Assembly (NCBI GenBank): GCA_017634595.1
Contig: JAGBNC010000018.1
Coordinates: 24,569-88,568 of the forward strand
Source of the DNA: Bacteroidales bacterium
Lineage (GTDB): Bacteria; Bacteroidota; Bacteroidia; Bacteroidales; UBA932
Direction: 5' to 3'
Length of the DNA: 64,000 bases
Below the pieces are notes generated by a model. The model ran no database searches and was not told the origin of the DNA. It saw nothing but the letters and a program-made list of their open reading frames with translations. Made by a program: the position numbers and the translations under genes. Positions 27,037 through 36,852 of this stretch are shown here, piece by piece (positions within the stretch are counted from its first letter, which is position 1; each line of letters opens with the position of its first letter).

Positions 27037-27976
27037 AGTAGTTATCGCCGACAATATGTCCAACTGCGACGATACCAACTACAAAGGTGTATGCGCCATA
27101 CTCGGTTTCGAGCCGGAGTTTGTAAAGATGGACTTTTGCGATACTGCAGCGGTGGAGCAATTGTTTGACAGCCACAAAATAGACGCAGTTATTCACTTTG
27201 CAGCCTTCAAGGCCGTAGGCGAGTCGGTTAAAGAGCCGCTGATGTACTACAAGAACAATCTTGGATCGTTCCTCAACGTGCTGGAGGCCGCCAAGGCCCA
27301 CGGGACAAATGTACTGTTCTCGTCGTCCGCCACCGTGTACGGAGAGCCGGACGAGACTCCCGTGACCGAGAAATCGCCCCGCAAGAGCGCCACTTCTCCC
27401 TATGGCAACACCAAGCAGATGTGCGAGGACTTCCTGCGCGACAGCGTGGCAGCCTATGGCATGCACGGCATCGCCCTGCGCTATTTCAACCCCATTGGAG
27501 CCCACCCTTCCGCACTTATTGGCGAGCTGCCGAGGGGAGTGCCCAACAACCTCGTACCGTTCATAACCCAGACCGCTATTGGCAAGCGCGAGTGCCTGAG
27601 CATTTTCGGCAACGATTATCCCACTCCCGACGGCACGTGCCTGAGGGACTACATAGATATTGTGGACCTGGCCAAGGCCCATGTGTGCGCCGTACGCCGC
27701 ATGATTGACGGGCTCATGGACGAGCCCTACGAGATATTCAACATCGGCACCGGACGTCCCGTGTCGGTGATGGAGCTTGTGACTGCATTCGAAAAGGTGA
27801 ACGGGCTCAAACTGAACTACCGCATAGCTCCGAGGCGCGCCGGCGACGTGACTGCTGTGTGGGCCGATCCTTCCCTGGCTGAGTCCAAGCTCGGGTGGAA
27901 AGCCAGCCGTACGGTAGAAGAGACCCTCGCCGCAGCGTGGGCATGGGAAAAACATCTTGCCGCCAAGGCGCAATAA
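26954..27976 (+). CDS. galE: UDP-glucose 4-epimerase
   Basis: 340 residues, normal length. NAD-binding [14 protein letters not shown], catalytic Ser region SSSATVYGEP, YxxxK in SPYGNTKQM, and the nucleotide-sugar block LRYFNPIGAHPS are all present. It interconverts UDP-glucose and UDP-galactose for the Leloir pathway and glycan synthesis. It has its own promoter. Confidence 0.95.
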   Translation: MKKTVLVSGGAGFIGSHVTVELAQAGYEVVIADNMSNCDDTNYKGVCAILGFEPEFVKMDFCDTAAVEQLFDSHKIDAVIHFAAFKAVGESVKEPLMYYKNNLGSFLNVLEAAKAHGTNVLFSSSATVYGEPDETPVTEKSPRKSATSPYGNTKQMCEDFLRDSVAAYGMHGIALRYFNPIGAHPSALIGELPRGVPNNLVPFITQTAIGKRECLSIFGNDYPTPDGTCLRDYIDIVDLAKAHVCAVRRMIDGLMDEPYEIFNIGTGRPVSVMELVTAFEKVNGLKLNYRIAPRRAGDVTAVWADPSLAESKLGWKASRTVEETLAAAWAWEKHLAAKAQ

Positions 27977-28010
27977 TTGTGGAACAAGCTTTGCAAACTA
28001 TTCTGCTCGT

Positions 28011-29387
28011 ATGAAATTTAGAATCACAACCATAGCACTCTCGCTGCTCCTGGCCGCACCGTTTGCCTCGGCACAGAAATACCAAGGCGTCATCGACAAG
28101 TCGGTGGCTGTAGTCGGCGGCGAACTCATTACTCTTTCGGACGTAGAACAGGAAGTGCAGATGATGAGCGCCCGGGGCTACGCTTCGGACCGTAACATAC
28201 GCTGCGAAGTCCTGGAGAACATGATGCGGGGCAAGCTCTTCCTCATGCAGGCCCGCCTCGACTCCCTCTCCGTCAACCAGGAGATGGTGGAGGCCCAGCT
28301 CGGCCAGCAGATGGACCAGGTGCGTACCGCCCTCGGCGGCGACGACGGAGTGGCGTCCTACTTCGGCAAGCCCCTGTACAAGCTCCGTCAGGAATGGCGC
28401 AAGCAGATAGAAGACAACTCGTTGATGCAGGAGGAACAGCAGGAAATCGCAAAGCAGATTCCTGAAGTGACTCCCTACGACGTCAAGCAGTACATCGACA
28501 GCTCGGCGGCCTACCGCCTGCCCGTGGTGCCTATCAAGTACAAGATCAGCCAGATATGCATCTATCCCGACAGGGAGGCAGCGGCACTGGCAGTCAAAGA
28601 GCGTCTGCTCAGCATCCGCGAGCGCATACTCAACGGCGAGAAGTTTGCCACCCTGGCACGTCTGTACTCCGAAGATCCCGGCAGCGCCCGCAAGGGAGGC
28701 GAGCTGGGCATGGCTTCCAAGTCTATCTTCTGGCCTGCGTTCTCCGACGCCGCCATGTCACTCAAGCCCGGTTCTATCTCCCAGATAGTCGAGACCCCCG
28801 ACGGCTTCCACATCATAGAAGTGCTGGAGAAGAGGGGCGACATGTTCAATGCCCGCCACATCCTGCTCAAGCCCAAATACACCGCCGACGACCGCGAGAA
28901 GGCATTCAAGACGCTCGACTCGCTGCGCACCGCCGTCACCGACTCCCTCATAAGCTTCGAGCTGGCGGCACGCTTCTACTCCCAGGATCCGGCCACCCGC
29001 ACCAACGGAGGGCAGCTGGCAGACCCGCACACAGGATCGGCCTACTTCGAAATAGACCAGCTCAAGCCGCAGGACTACTCGGCCGTCAAGGACCTGCAGC
29101 CCGGACAGATCTCCGAGCCTGTGGAGTCGCTCGACAACGAAGGGCGCGACGGCAATCTGGTGTACAAGATACTCCGTCTCGACAGCATCGTACCTGCCCA
29201 CACAGCCTCGTTCGAGCACGATTACACCGAACTGCTCGCAGAAGTCAAGCAGGCCAAGCAGGTGCAGGCGATAGACAATTTCGTGACCGGCAAGATTAAA
29301 GAAACATACATCAAAATCGACCCGCTGTTCAAGGACTGCGAGTTCGAACTTGAGGAATGGAAGTCCAAGTTCATAAAAGAAGACTGA
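28011..29387 (+). CDS. SurA-like periplasmic peptidyl-prolyl isomerase
   Basis: 458 residues from the ATG at 28011, chosen because a signal peptide (MKFRITTIALSLLLAAPFASA) begins there; the upstream in-frame ATG at 27957 lies inside galE. A SurA N-like chaperone region (VDKSVAVVGGELITLSDVE) is followed by two parvulin domains (about 175-280 and 280-385), marked by YSEDPGSARKGGELGMASK and FNARHILLKP...YSQDPATRTNGGQL. It likely chaperones outer-membrane proteins through the periplasm. The 3' end overlaps the OstA-like gene by 31 bp, an envelope-biogenesis pairing. Confidence 0.88.
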   Translation: MKFRITTIALSLLLAAPFASAQKYQGVIDKSVAVVGGELITLSDVEQEVQMMSARGYASDRNIRCEVLENMMRGKLFLMQARLDSLSVNQEMVEAQLGQQMDQVRTALGGDDGVASYFGKPLYKLRQEWRKQIEDNSLMQEEQQEIAKQIPEVTPYDVKQYIDSSAAYRLPVVPIKYKISQICIYPDREAAALAVKERLLSIRERILNGEKFATLARLYSEDPGSARKGGELGMASKSIFWPAFSDAAMSLKPGSISQIVETPDGFHIIEVLEKRGDMFNARHILLKPKYTADDREKAFKTLDSLRTAVTDSLISFELAARFYSQDPATRTNGGQLADPHTGSAYFEIDQLKPQDYSAVKDLQPGQISEPVESLDNEGRDGNLVYKILRLDSIVPAHTASFEHDYTELLAEVKQAKQVQAIDNFVTGKIKETYIKIDPLFKDCEFELEEWKSKFIKED

Positions 29388-32233
29388 CGCTGCTCCTCGC
29401 TCTGGTCGTAGCTGTACTCACGGCCGCGCAGCCGCTGTGGGCCGGTCCTCAGAACAAGAAGGAACGGACCGACAGTCTCGTGCGCATCATGAAGGCGGAG
29501 TCGCTCCAACAGCTTGAGAAGAATGGCATACAGTACCGTAAGGCCATTGCATCCACCTTCCTCCACAACGGTACATACCTCATCAGCGACACGGCGCTCT
29601 GGAACATGCAGAGCAAAGTCATCAACTGCTGGGGACATGTCAAGGTGATCCAGGACGAGACGATACTGACTTCCGAGAAACTTGACTATTACATCGACGA
29701 CAACTTGGCGCAGTTCCGCGGCACTCTGGTCCAGCTCCAGAACAAGAAACGCAACACGTTGCGCACCCGCTACCTCGACTACAACACCCAGGACAGCCTT
29801 GCCGTGTTCCGCAGCGGCGCGTCCATGCGCGACGAGAAAGGGCAGGTGATAGAGAGCAATTCCGGCACTTATAGTTCACGCGACAAGAGGTTCCAGTTCA
29901 ACGACAACGTGAATATGTTTTCCGACTCTGTGTTCGTGAAGACCAATCAGTTGCTCTACGATTCGGAGACCGAAGTGGCCACGTTCCCCACTTTCATCGA
30001 CTTCTGGAAAGGAGGAAACATGCTGTCGGCCGGCGAGGGATGGTACGACCGCAGGCAGGAGCTGTTCTTCTTCCGGCGCAACGTGCACGGCCTGAGCCCA
30101 CAGCAGGAAGTGTGGTCGGACTCACTCTACTACTATCAAGCCATAGGAGACGTAGTGCTGAAGGGCCTTGCACAGGTGCAGGACACCAGCCGCAAAGTCA
30201 CAGCCATGGCTGACTTCATCCATTTCCAGGATTCCATCTCCCAGGTCACTCTGCGCAAGCGTGCAGCAGTGGCACTCGAGACCACTAGCCAGGGCAAGCG
30301 TGACACCATATACATAGGCGCCGACACCCTCATATACAAGACTATCAAGATGTGCGACATCCCCGAGGGCACTATATCGGCAAGCAAGAGCAGGCTCACA
30401 GACATACTTACCGATGCGGTGACTGAATACCGCCGCAAGGCCGCTGCGGAAGCAGCTGCAGCCAAGGCCGAGGCCGAGAAACAAGGCCAAATGCAGCGCG
30501 GGGTTCCCGCCCGCGGGGGCAAAAACGAACAGCAGCCCGAACAGGAAGAAGCTGCCAAACCTGCTGAGCCGGCTAAATCAGCTGAACCGGCAGAGCCCGT
30601 TGTGCCAGCAGAGCCTGCCGAGGCCGAAGCTGCCAAGGCAGCGGCCGACAGCCTGGCCCGCCGCGACTCGCTGATGGCTCCTCTCCACAAAGCCGTAGCC
30701 GCAGTGGACAGCCTCGTGGGAGCGGTGCGTGATTCCACTGCTCTAGGCATACCCGAAGCCCCCGTGGAAGAAGACATGGATATCGACGCTGCAGCAGACA
30801 CTCTTGCCGCCCAGGACAGCTTGGCAGCCGCTGCCGACACGCTTTCCGCCGCCTCTGACAGTCTGGCATCAACACCCAAAGACACCACCAAGATAGGATT
30901 CGCCTACGCCCTGCACAACGTCAAAATATTCCGCAAGGACATACAGGCCAGATGCGACTCCCTGTGTTACTGCGACTTAGATTCGGTGGCCCGCTTCTAC
31001 CTCGATCCCGTAATATGGAACGAAGGCAACAGGCAATACACTTCCGACAGCGTGTTCGTGCTGGTAGGAGCCGGCGGCCCGCGCAAAGCCAGCCTCCAGG
31101 CCAACGCCTTCGTGATAACCCAGCAAGACTCCATACGCTACGACCAGATCAAGGGTGCCGAGATCATGGCATACTTCGATACACTCGAAAATACACTGCG
31201 GCGCTTCGACGCCCTGGGCGGCGCCTCCGCCCTGTTCTATCTCGAAGAGAACGGCTCCCTGGCCACCGTCAACAAGGTTGAGACCAAGATGCTCTCCGCC
31301 ATAATCAAGGACAACAACATAGACCAGGTGTACTACTTCGAGCAGCCCAAGAACAATGCATACCCGGTAGTACAGTTGCCCAAGGAAGACCATTCCATGA
31401 AGGGATTCAAATGGCGTCCCGACGAGCGTCCTGCGACTTCCTCCGACGTAGCACCCCTGAGCATCAGGCGCAGCCAGCGCAGCTACTTCCTGTCCAAGCC
31501 AATGGCCGATTTCCGCCAGACGGAGATTTATTTCCCCGGCTACATTCCCAATATACGCAGGGAGATAGCAATACGCGACTCGCTGGCCAAGATTCCCAGG
31601 CCTCACGACAGCTTTACCATCCGTGATTCGCTGGCTCTGGCCGATTCTCTGGCAGTACTGGATTCGCTGGCACAGTCCGACACTCTGGTGGTACGTGACT
31701 CGCTGGTCCACGAAGCTGTGCCTCAGCAGCGCGACAGCACCGCTGCTGTCACCGCCACTCCAGACGAAGATCCACTGGCTGTACCTACCATAGATCCCAA
31801 GCACAAGAAGAAAGAAGAACAAGAGCTGAAGCGCAAGCTGCGTATCGCACGGCGCGATGCCCGCATTGCCGCACGCGAGAAGCGCTGGGAAGAGCTGGAC
31901 AGGCGCGATTCGCTTAAGGTGGAGGCCAAGAAACAGAAAGCCTTGGAAAAGGAGCGTGCCAAGAAGCTTAGACGCCTGCTGGCCATAAAGAAGCAGGAGG
32001 CCAAAGACCAAGCCCGTCTGGAAAAGTACATTGAGAAATACAGAAAGCAGTATGAAAGAAAACAAAAACGTGACGCTGCCCGAAAACGCTCACAGGGAGC
32101 TCCGGAAAGGGGAGAAGTACCAACCCCTCCTGAGTCCGGAGAAGCGCCCGCTGGAAGTGACGCCGTACTCAGTAACGATGGGACTGCTGATGACAGTCCT
32201 GTTCTCGGCGGCAGCAGCCTACCTGGGACTTAA
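29357..32233 (+). CDS. OstA-like LPS-transport protein with long low-complexity and coiled tail
   Basis: 958 residues. A signal-like helix (LTLLLALVVAVLTAAQPLWA) precedes an OstA/LptA-like beta-jellyroll (about 50-330), with repeated patterns such as GHVKVIQDETILTSEKLDYY and NVNMFSDSVFVKTNQLLYD. Then comes an Ala/Glu/Pro-rich stretch (about 355-500), a second OstA-like segment (about 515-700), and a Lys/Arg-rich coiled coil (about 810-900). The family is thought to serve LPS transport with LptD/LptE. The frame runs 182 bp into the OPT gene; the last 60 residues are Pro/Ser/Gly-rich and probably not original. Confidence 0.8.
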   Translation: MEVQVHKRRLTLLLALVVAVLTAAQPLWAGPQNKKERTDSLVRIMKAESLQQLEKNGIQYRKAIASTFLHNGTYLISDTALWNMQSKVINCWGHVKVIQDETILTSEKLDYYIDDNLAQFRGTLVQLQNKKRNTLRTRYLDYNTQDSLAVFRSGASMRDEKGQVIESNSGTYSSRDKRFQFNDNVNMFSDSVFVKTNQLLYDSETEVATFPTFIDFWKGGNMLSAGEGWYDRRQELFFFRRNVHGLSPQQEVWSDSLYYYQAIGDVVLKGLAQVQDTSRKVTAMADFIHFQDSISQVTLRKRAAVALETTSQGKRDTIYIGADTLIYKTIKMCDIPEGTISASKSRLTDILTDAVTEYRRKAAAEAAAAKAEAEKQGQMQRGVPARGGKNEQQPEQEEAAKPAEPAKSAEPAEPVVPAEPAEAEAAKAAADSLARRDSLMAPLHKAVAAVDSLVGAVRDSTALGIPEAPVEEDMDIDAAADTLAAQDSLAAAADTLSAASDSLASTPKDTTKIGFAYALHNVKIFRKDIQARCDSLCYCDLDSVARFYLDPVIWNEGNRQYTSDSVFVLVGAGGPRKASLQANAFVITQQDSIRYDQIKGAEIMAYFDTLENTLRRFDALGGASALFYLEENGSLATVNKVETKMLSAIIKDNNIDQVYYFEQPKNNAYPVVQLPKEDHSMKGFKWRPDERPATSSDVAPLSIRRSQRSYFLSKPMADFRQTEIYFPGYIPNIRREIAIRDSLAKIPRPHDSFTIRDSLALADSLAVLDSLAQSDTLVVRDSLVHEAVPQQRDSTAAVTATPDEDPLAVPTIDPKHKKKEEQELKRKLRIARRDARIAAREKRWEELDRRDSLKVEAKKQKALEKERAKKLRRLLAIKKQEAKDQARLEKYIEKYRKQYERKQKRDAARKRSQGAPERGEVPTPPESGEAPAGSDAVLSNDGTADDSPVLGGSSLPGT

Positions 32234-34052
32234 GGTAGGCCAGGTATTCGAAGCTGCAATCCCGATTGCAATTATCGCCGTGGGCGTGACCGGAATCCTC
32301 AAAAAGAAGGACGGTCTGGCCCAGAATGTCATCATCCAGAGCATTGGAGCATGCTCCGGCGTGGTGGTGGCCGGTGCCATTTTCACACTGCCCGCCATCT
32401 ACATACTCGGGCTGGACGTGAATTTCTGGCAGATGTTCCTCAGTTCCCTGCTGGGTGGCGCAATTGGCATACTGTTCCTCATTCCTTTCCGCAAATACTT
32501 CGTGCAGGAGATGCACGGCAAGTATCCTTTCCCCGAGGCCACAGCTACCACACAGGTGCTGGTGAGCGGTGAATCCGGCGGAAACAGCGCCCGCACCCTG
32601 GTTGCGGCAGGTCTCATCGGAGGCCTGTACGACTTCGTGGTGGCCACATTCGGGGCCTGGGCGGAGACGCTGAGCACCACCGTCATGCACTGGGGACAGG
32701 TTGTCGCCGACAAGGCCAAGCTCGTACTCAAGCTCAACACAGGAGCCGCAGTGCTCGGCCTCGGCTACATCATCGGCCTCAAATACGCCTTCGTGATATG
32801 CTGCGGATCGTTCCTGGTGTGGCTTATCATCATACCGCTCATGAACCTCATCTGGGGCGGACAAGTCATTGACCTCATGGGCACCGGCATCACCGCCACC
32901 GTGGGTCAGATGGCTCCGGAGCAGATTTTCAAGGAATATGCGCGCCATATCGGCATAGGCGGTATAGCCACCGCCGGCATCATCGGCATCATCAAGAGCG
33001 CCGGAGTCATCAAGAGCGCCGTGGGCCTCGCAGTGGGCGAGTTCAAGCGCAAGCCGGGCCAGGAGGCGTCGGCCGCGGGTGAACGCACCCAGGAAGACCT
33101 GCCCATGCGCACCGTGGTCACCGGCATCATCATAGCACTGCTGTGCATCTTCGCTTTCTTCGCCTTCGGCGGGGTGGTGGAAAATGTCTGGCAGGCTCTG
33201 ATCGCTCTCCTGATCGTGGCGCTGATCTCGTTCCTCTTCACCACCGTCGCCGCCAACGCGATTGCCATCGTGGGCAGCAACCCGGTGAGCGGAATGACCA
33301 TCATGACACTGATAATCACCGCCTTGGTGCTTGTGGCCGTGGGCCTTAAGGGCAACGCCGGCATGGTGGCCGCAATGGTCATCGGCGGCGTGGTCTGCAC
33401 CGCGCTCAGCACCGCCGGAGGACTTATCACCGACTTCAAGATTGGTTACTGGATTGGCACCACCCCGCGCAAGCAGGAAGCCTGGAAGTTCGTGGGCGTG
33501 GCAGTGGCCGCCGCCACCGTGGGCGGAGTCATGCTGGTGCTCAACAAGACATACGGATTCACCGGAGACGGAGCCCTGGTAGCGCCTCAAGCCAACGCCA
33601 TGGCCGCCGTCATACAGCCCATGATGAACGGGGGCAGCGCTCCCTGGCTCCTCTACGGCATCGGTGCGCTGATAGCAATTGCTCTCACCGTGTTCAAAGT
33701 GCCTGCGCTGGCCTTCTGCCTTGGTATGTTCATCCCCATCGACCTCAACCTGCCTCTGCTGGTGGGAGGCGCCATCTCGTGGTTCGTGACCTCGCGCAGC
33801 AAGGACGCCGAAGTTAACCGCAGCCGCGGCGAGAAAGGTACCCTCATTGCAAGCGGATTCATTGCTGGCGGTGCGCTCATGGGCGTTGTGTCCGCCATCC
33901 TTAAATTCGCCGGCGTGGACTGGTACCTCGGCAGCTGGAACGAAGCGGGAGCCGCCGGTGCCGCACCCGCAGAGATGATTGCCTTCGTCCCCTTCCTGGG
34001 CATCTGCGCCTACATGATTTTCACATCACTCAAAAAGACTGATTCTCAATAA
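32052..34052 (+). CDS. OPT family oligopeptide/metallophore transporter
   Basis: 666 residues from the ATG at 32052 (MKENKNVTLP); an in-frame ATG at 32031 is possible. About 14-16 hydrophobic helices. The first carries EVTPYSVTMGLLM and YLGLKVGQVFEAAIPIAI, classic for prokaryotic OPT transporters; EMHGKYPFPEATAT follows. OPT proteins import oligopeptides or metal chelates by proton symport. The N-terminal 60 codons overlap the OstA-like gene in another frame. pepT lies downstream, which fits a peptide uptake and cleavage pair. Confidence 0.9.
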   Translation: MKENKNVTLPENAHRELRKGEKYQPLLSPEKRPLEVTPYSVTMGLLMTVLFSAAAAYLGLKVGQVFEAAIPIAIIAVGVTGILKKKDGLAQNVIIQSIGACSGVVVAGAIFTLPAIYILGLDVNFWQMFLSSLLGGAIGILFLIPFRKYFVQEMHGKYPFPEATATTQVLVSGESGGNSARTLVAAGLIGGLYDFVVATFGAWAETLSTTVMHWGQVVADKAKLVLKLNTGAAVLGLGYIIGLKYAFVICCGSFLVWLIIIPLMNLIWGGQVIDLMGTGITATVGQMAPEQIFKEYARHIGIGGIATAGIIGIIKSAGVIKSAVGLAVGEFKRKPGQEASAAGERTQEDLPMRTVVTGIIIALLCIFAFFAFGGVVENVWQALIALLIVALISFLFTTVAANAIAIVGSNPVSGMTIMTLIITALVLVAVGLKGNAGMVAAMVIGGVVCTALSTAGGLITDFKIGYWIGTTPRKQEAWKFVGVAVAAATVGGVMLVLNKTYGFTGDGALVAPQANAMAAVIQPMMNGGSAPWLLYGIGALIAIALTVFKVPALAFCLGMFIPIDLNLPLLVGGAISWFVTSRSKDAEVNRSRGEKGTLIASGFIAGGALMGVVSAILKFAGVDWYLGSWNEAGAAGAAPAEMIAFVPFLGICAYMIFTSLKKTDSQ

Positions 34053-34064
34053 CTTACGCCCTAC

Positions 34065-34089
34065 ATCTGTGGGAGTTTTTCCCACAGAT
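34065..34089 (+). terminator. Hairpin between the OPT gene and pepT
   Basis: ATCTGTGGGA (34065-34074) and TCCCACAGAT (34080-34089) form a perfect 10-bp stem with loop GTTTT. No T run follows, so it may attenuate or stabilise mRNA rather than end it. Confidence 0.5.
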
Positions 34090-34115
34090 AAATATATTAA
34101 AGCACTGATAGACAA

Positions 34116-35336
34116 ATGAATAGCATTCTTGACCGTTTTCTGCGTTATATCGCAGTCGATACCCAGAGCAACGAAGAGTCTGAGTCACAACCCTCTGAGG
34201 CTAAAGAACTTGTGCTGTTGGAGATGCTCCGCGATGAGCTGCTTGCCATGGGAGTTCATGCCGAGCTTGACGAATTCGGTTACGTGATGGCCAGCATCCC
34301 TTCGAATATAGACAAGAAAGTTCCGGCGGTGGGCTTCATTGCCCACGTGGACACCGCTCCCGACGCTTCCGGAAAAGACGTCAAAGCCCAGATAATCAAA
34401 GACTATGACGGCAGGCCGATAGAGCTCAAGGGAGTGCCCGGGCTCAAGCTCGACCCGGCCGTGTTCCCCGAACTGCTGTCGCACAAGGGCGAGACCATTA
34501 TCACCACCGACGGCACCACGCTGTTGGGAGCCGACGACAAGGCCGGAGTGGCGGAAATCATGGATGCCGTACAGTACATTGTCGAGCATCCCGAGTTCAA
34601 GCACGGCGAGATCAAGATTGGATTTACCCCCGACGAAGAGATAGGCCGCGGCGTGGTAAAGTTCGACGTGAAACGCTTCGGCGCCGATTTCGCCTACACC
34701 ATGGACGGAGGCGAAGTGGGCGAACTGGAGTTCGAGAATTTCAACGCAGCATCGGCGGTGGTGCGCATTCAAGGCTGCAATGTACACCCCGGATACGCTA
34801 AGGGCAAGATGCTGAATGCCATATTGATAGGCAACGAACTCGCTTCCCTTCTGCCGGTTGAGCAGAGGCCGGAATACACCCAGGACTACGAGGGATTCTT
34901 CCACCTGGTAGGGTTCAAGGGCAGCGTCGAAGAGGCCACCCTGACATGGATCATCCGCGACCACGACAGGGCCAAGTTCGAGCGCAAGAAAGCGGTCATG
35001 CAGGAGTGCTGCGACTTTATAAACGCCAAATACGGAAAGGGCACCGCGACACCTGTCATCAAGGACCAGTACTACAACATGCGCGAGATGGTGGAGCCGC
35101 ATTACCACGTGATAGACAAGGCGGTACGTGCCATGGAGATGGCGGGCGTGAAGCCCCACATCCAGCCCATACGCGGAGGCACCGACGGCGCCAACCTGTC
35201 ATTCAAGGGCCTCCCCTGCCCGAATATCTTCGCCGGCGGGCTCAACTTCCACGGCAAGTTCGAATGGGTGCCGCTGGAGTCCATGCAGAAGGCTTCCGCG
35301 GTGATTCTGAGCATTGTGCATCTATTTGCCGAATAG
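34116..35336 (+). CDS. pepT: Peptidase T (tripeptide aminopeptidase)
   Basis: 406 residues, normal length. M20 metal-ligand motifs are FIAHVDTAPD, GADDKAGVAEIM, FTPDEEIGRG and the C-terminal PIRGGTDGANLSF. It removes the N-terminal residue from tripeptides in the cytoplasm. It follows the OPT transporter. Confidence 0.95.
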   Translation: MNSILDRFLRYIAVDTQSNEESESQPSEAKELVLLEMLRDELLAMGVHAELDEFGYVMASIPSNIDKKVPAVGFIAHVDTAPDASGKDVKAQIIKDYDGRPIELKGVPGLKLDPAVFPELLSHKGETIITTDGTTLLGADDKAGVAEIMDAVQYIVEHPEFKHGEIKIGFTPDEEIGRGVVKFDVKRFGADFAYTMDGGEVGELEFENFNAASAVVRIQGCNVHPGYAKGKMLNAILIGNELASLLPVEQRPEYTQDYEGFFHLVGFKGSVEEATLTWIIRDHDRAKFERKKAVMQECCDFINAKYGKGTATPVIKDQYYNMREMVEPHYHVIDKAVRAMEMAGVKPHIQPIRGGTDGANLSFKGLPCPNIFAGGLNFHGKFEWVPLESMQKASAVILSIVHLFAE

Positions 35337-35342
35337 GGTCTC

Positions 35343-36164
35343 ATGGGCCACGACAAACTGCGCAAATTCGCAGAGAACGAGACGTTCCCGTGCCTGCTGC
35401 AACCGTCTGCCGCTGAATTGCTTGCCGACGGATACTTCGCCCTGCGCGACCACGAAGTCAAAGGGCACTGGGGCGAGCGCTTCTCTTCTCCCTCCGCCCC
35501 CCTTGTGCTGGAGCTTGGCTGCGGCAAGGGAGAATACACCACGGCACTGGCCGAACGGGAGCCCGCCAAGAACTATGTCGGCGTGGACATCAAGGGCGCA
35601 AGGCTATGGAAGGGCGCAAAATACGCCACCGAGAAGGCTCTGGGCAACGTCGGATTCCTGCGCACCAGGATAGAATTCATCACGGCGTTCTTTGCTCCGG
35701 GCGAAGTGTCGGAGATATGGCTCACCTTTTCCGACCCTCAGGTGCGCAGCGAAAACTCCAGGCTCACATCGCCCCCTTTTCTGGAGCGCTACAGCAAGTT
35801 CCTGAAAGACGGAGGGTTAGTGCACTTGAAGACAGACTCTCAGTTCCTGTATCAGTACACGCTCGCCGTATGCAGGGCCAATGGCCTTCCGGTGCTTGCT
35901 TCGTCAGAGGACATCTATGCCGAGCCGGAGCGTTTCGACCCCAGCCTCACAGAAGTGCAGACTTTCTACGAGAGCATGTTCAGGGAGCAGGGATACCCCA
36001 TTAAGTATCTGTGTTTCAGACTGGAATCATCTCCCGCACCGCGTACGTTCGTAAGCCCGGCAGACTTTGACCCGGACTACTGGCGCTCCGTCGAGGGAGA
36101 CCGCACCCTGTTCGGGCGCGACACCGCCGAAACGAGACGGCAGAAACTTCACCGAAAGGTCTAA
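35343..36164 (+). CDS. trmB: tRNA (guanine46-N7)-methyltransferase
   Basis: 273 residues. SAM motif LELGCGKGEYTTALAE, followed by NYVGVDIKGARLWKGAKYA and the family block EIWLTFSDPQVR (PDPWxK-like, here SDPQVR), then LKDGGLVHLKTDS. TrmB forms m7G46 in tRNA variable loops. It starts 6 bp after pepT. The C-terminus is about 30-40 residues longer than E. coli TrmB, as in other Bacteroidota. Confidence 0.88.
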   Translation: MGHDKLRKFAENETFPCLLQPSAAELLADGYFALRDHEVKGHWGERFSSPSAPLVLELGCGKGEYTTALAEREPAKNYVGVDIKGARLWKGAKYATEKALGNVGFLRTRIEFITAFFAPGEVSEIWLTFSDPQVRSENSRLTSPPFLERYSKFLKDGGLVHLKTDSQFLYQYTLAVCRANGLPVLASSEDIYAEPERFDPSLTEVQTFYESMFREQGYPIKYLCFRLESSPAPRTFVSPADFDPDYWRSVEGDRTLFGRDTAETRRQKLHRKV

Positions 36165-36168
36165 TCTA

Positions 36169-36762
36169 CTACCACTTTTCGTAGTGGATATTCTCCGGCT
36201 TCCACTTGTCCTTGGGCTTGTCGCTGCCGGCAGGATGGCCTATGGGCACTATGCAGTACGGGCAGATCTCTTCCGGGAGGCCAAGAGCCTCAATAGCAGG
36301 CTTCATCCTGTCTTCATAAGGGTAGCAGGCAGTCCAAACGGCGCCAAGACCGAGGGCCTCGGTGGCAAGGAGGAGATTCTCGGTGGCTGCGGCGCAGTCG
36401 GCCGTCCAGTTCTTGTTCTCTCCACCCATCTTGCCTGTGGTTTTTCCGCAGACGATGACCACGACGGGGGATTTGGCAATCATCTTGTTGAAGCCTCCCG
36501 CGAGTTTATCCTTCGTGGCCGGCTCCCTGACCACAACAAAGCGCCACGGCTGAGCGTTCATCCCGGAAGGAGCCGCCATGGCGGCCTTGAGGATGGTTTC
36601 TACCTGCGCCGGCGTCACATCTTCGCTGGTGTAGGCACGTACGCTTTTACGGGAGTGAATGTTGTCCAGAGCGGCCTTGCAGGCGTCTTGATTGTTCTGG
36701 GCGAATGCAGACATCGATAACATGGTAACCAGAGTTACGAGAGCTAATTTGAGATATTTCAT
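36169..36762 (-). CDS. Exported nitroreductase family protein
   Basis: 197 residues. A signal peptide-like N-terminus (MKYLKLALVTLVTMLSMSAFA) precedes an FMN-binding nitroreductase domain: IHSRKSVRAYTSEDV, AAPSGMNAQPWRFVVV, GLGAVWTACYPYEDR and the C-terminal VPIGHPAG. It would use NAD(P)H to reduce nitro or quinone compounds; export is unusual for the fold but frequent in Bacteroidota annotation. It converges on trmB with a 4-bp gap. Confidence 0.88.
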   Translation of the reverse strand: MKYLKLALVTLVTMLSMSAFAQNNQDACKAALDNIHSRKSVRAYTSEDVTPAQVETILKAAMAAPSGMNAQPWRFVVVREPATKDKLAGGFNKMIAKSPVVVIVCGKTTGKMGGENKNWTADCAAATENLLLATEALGLGAVWTACYPYEDRMKPAIEALGLPEEICPYCIVPIGHPAGSDKPKDKWKPENIHYEKW

Positions 36763-36826
36763 GATCGTCCTGCAGCTGCAATAATCGTGCTAACCTGCTG
36801 GCTTTGGCTGGATAAGACATTTATTG

Positions 36827-36834
36827 TATATTTG
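36827..36834 (+). promoter_or_regulatory. -7 box for the broken hydrolase gene
   Basis: TATATTTG fits TAnnTTTG, with TTTG about 20 bp upstream (36803-36806). The ATG at 36853 is 18 bp downstream. The promoter looks intact although the gene does not. Confidence 0.5.
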
Positions 36835-36852
36835 CTTCCGATACCGACGCTT

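Noticed and set aside
32169-33590. 473-codon minus-strand open frame within the OPT gene.
   Set aside because: His/Asp-rich composition without hydrophobic or domain patterns is typical of the antisense of a GC-rich membrane protein gene.
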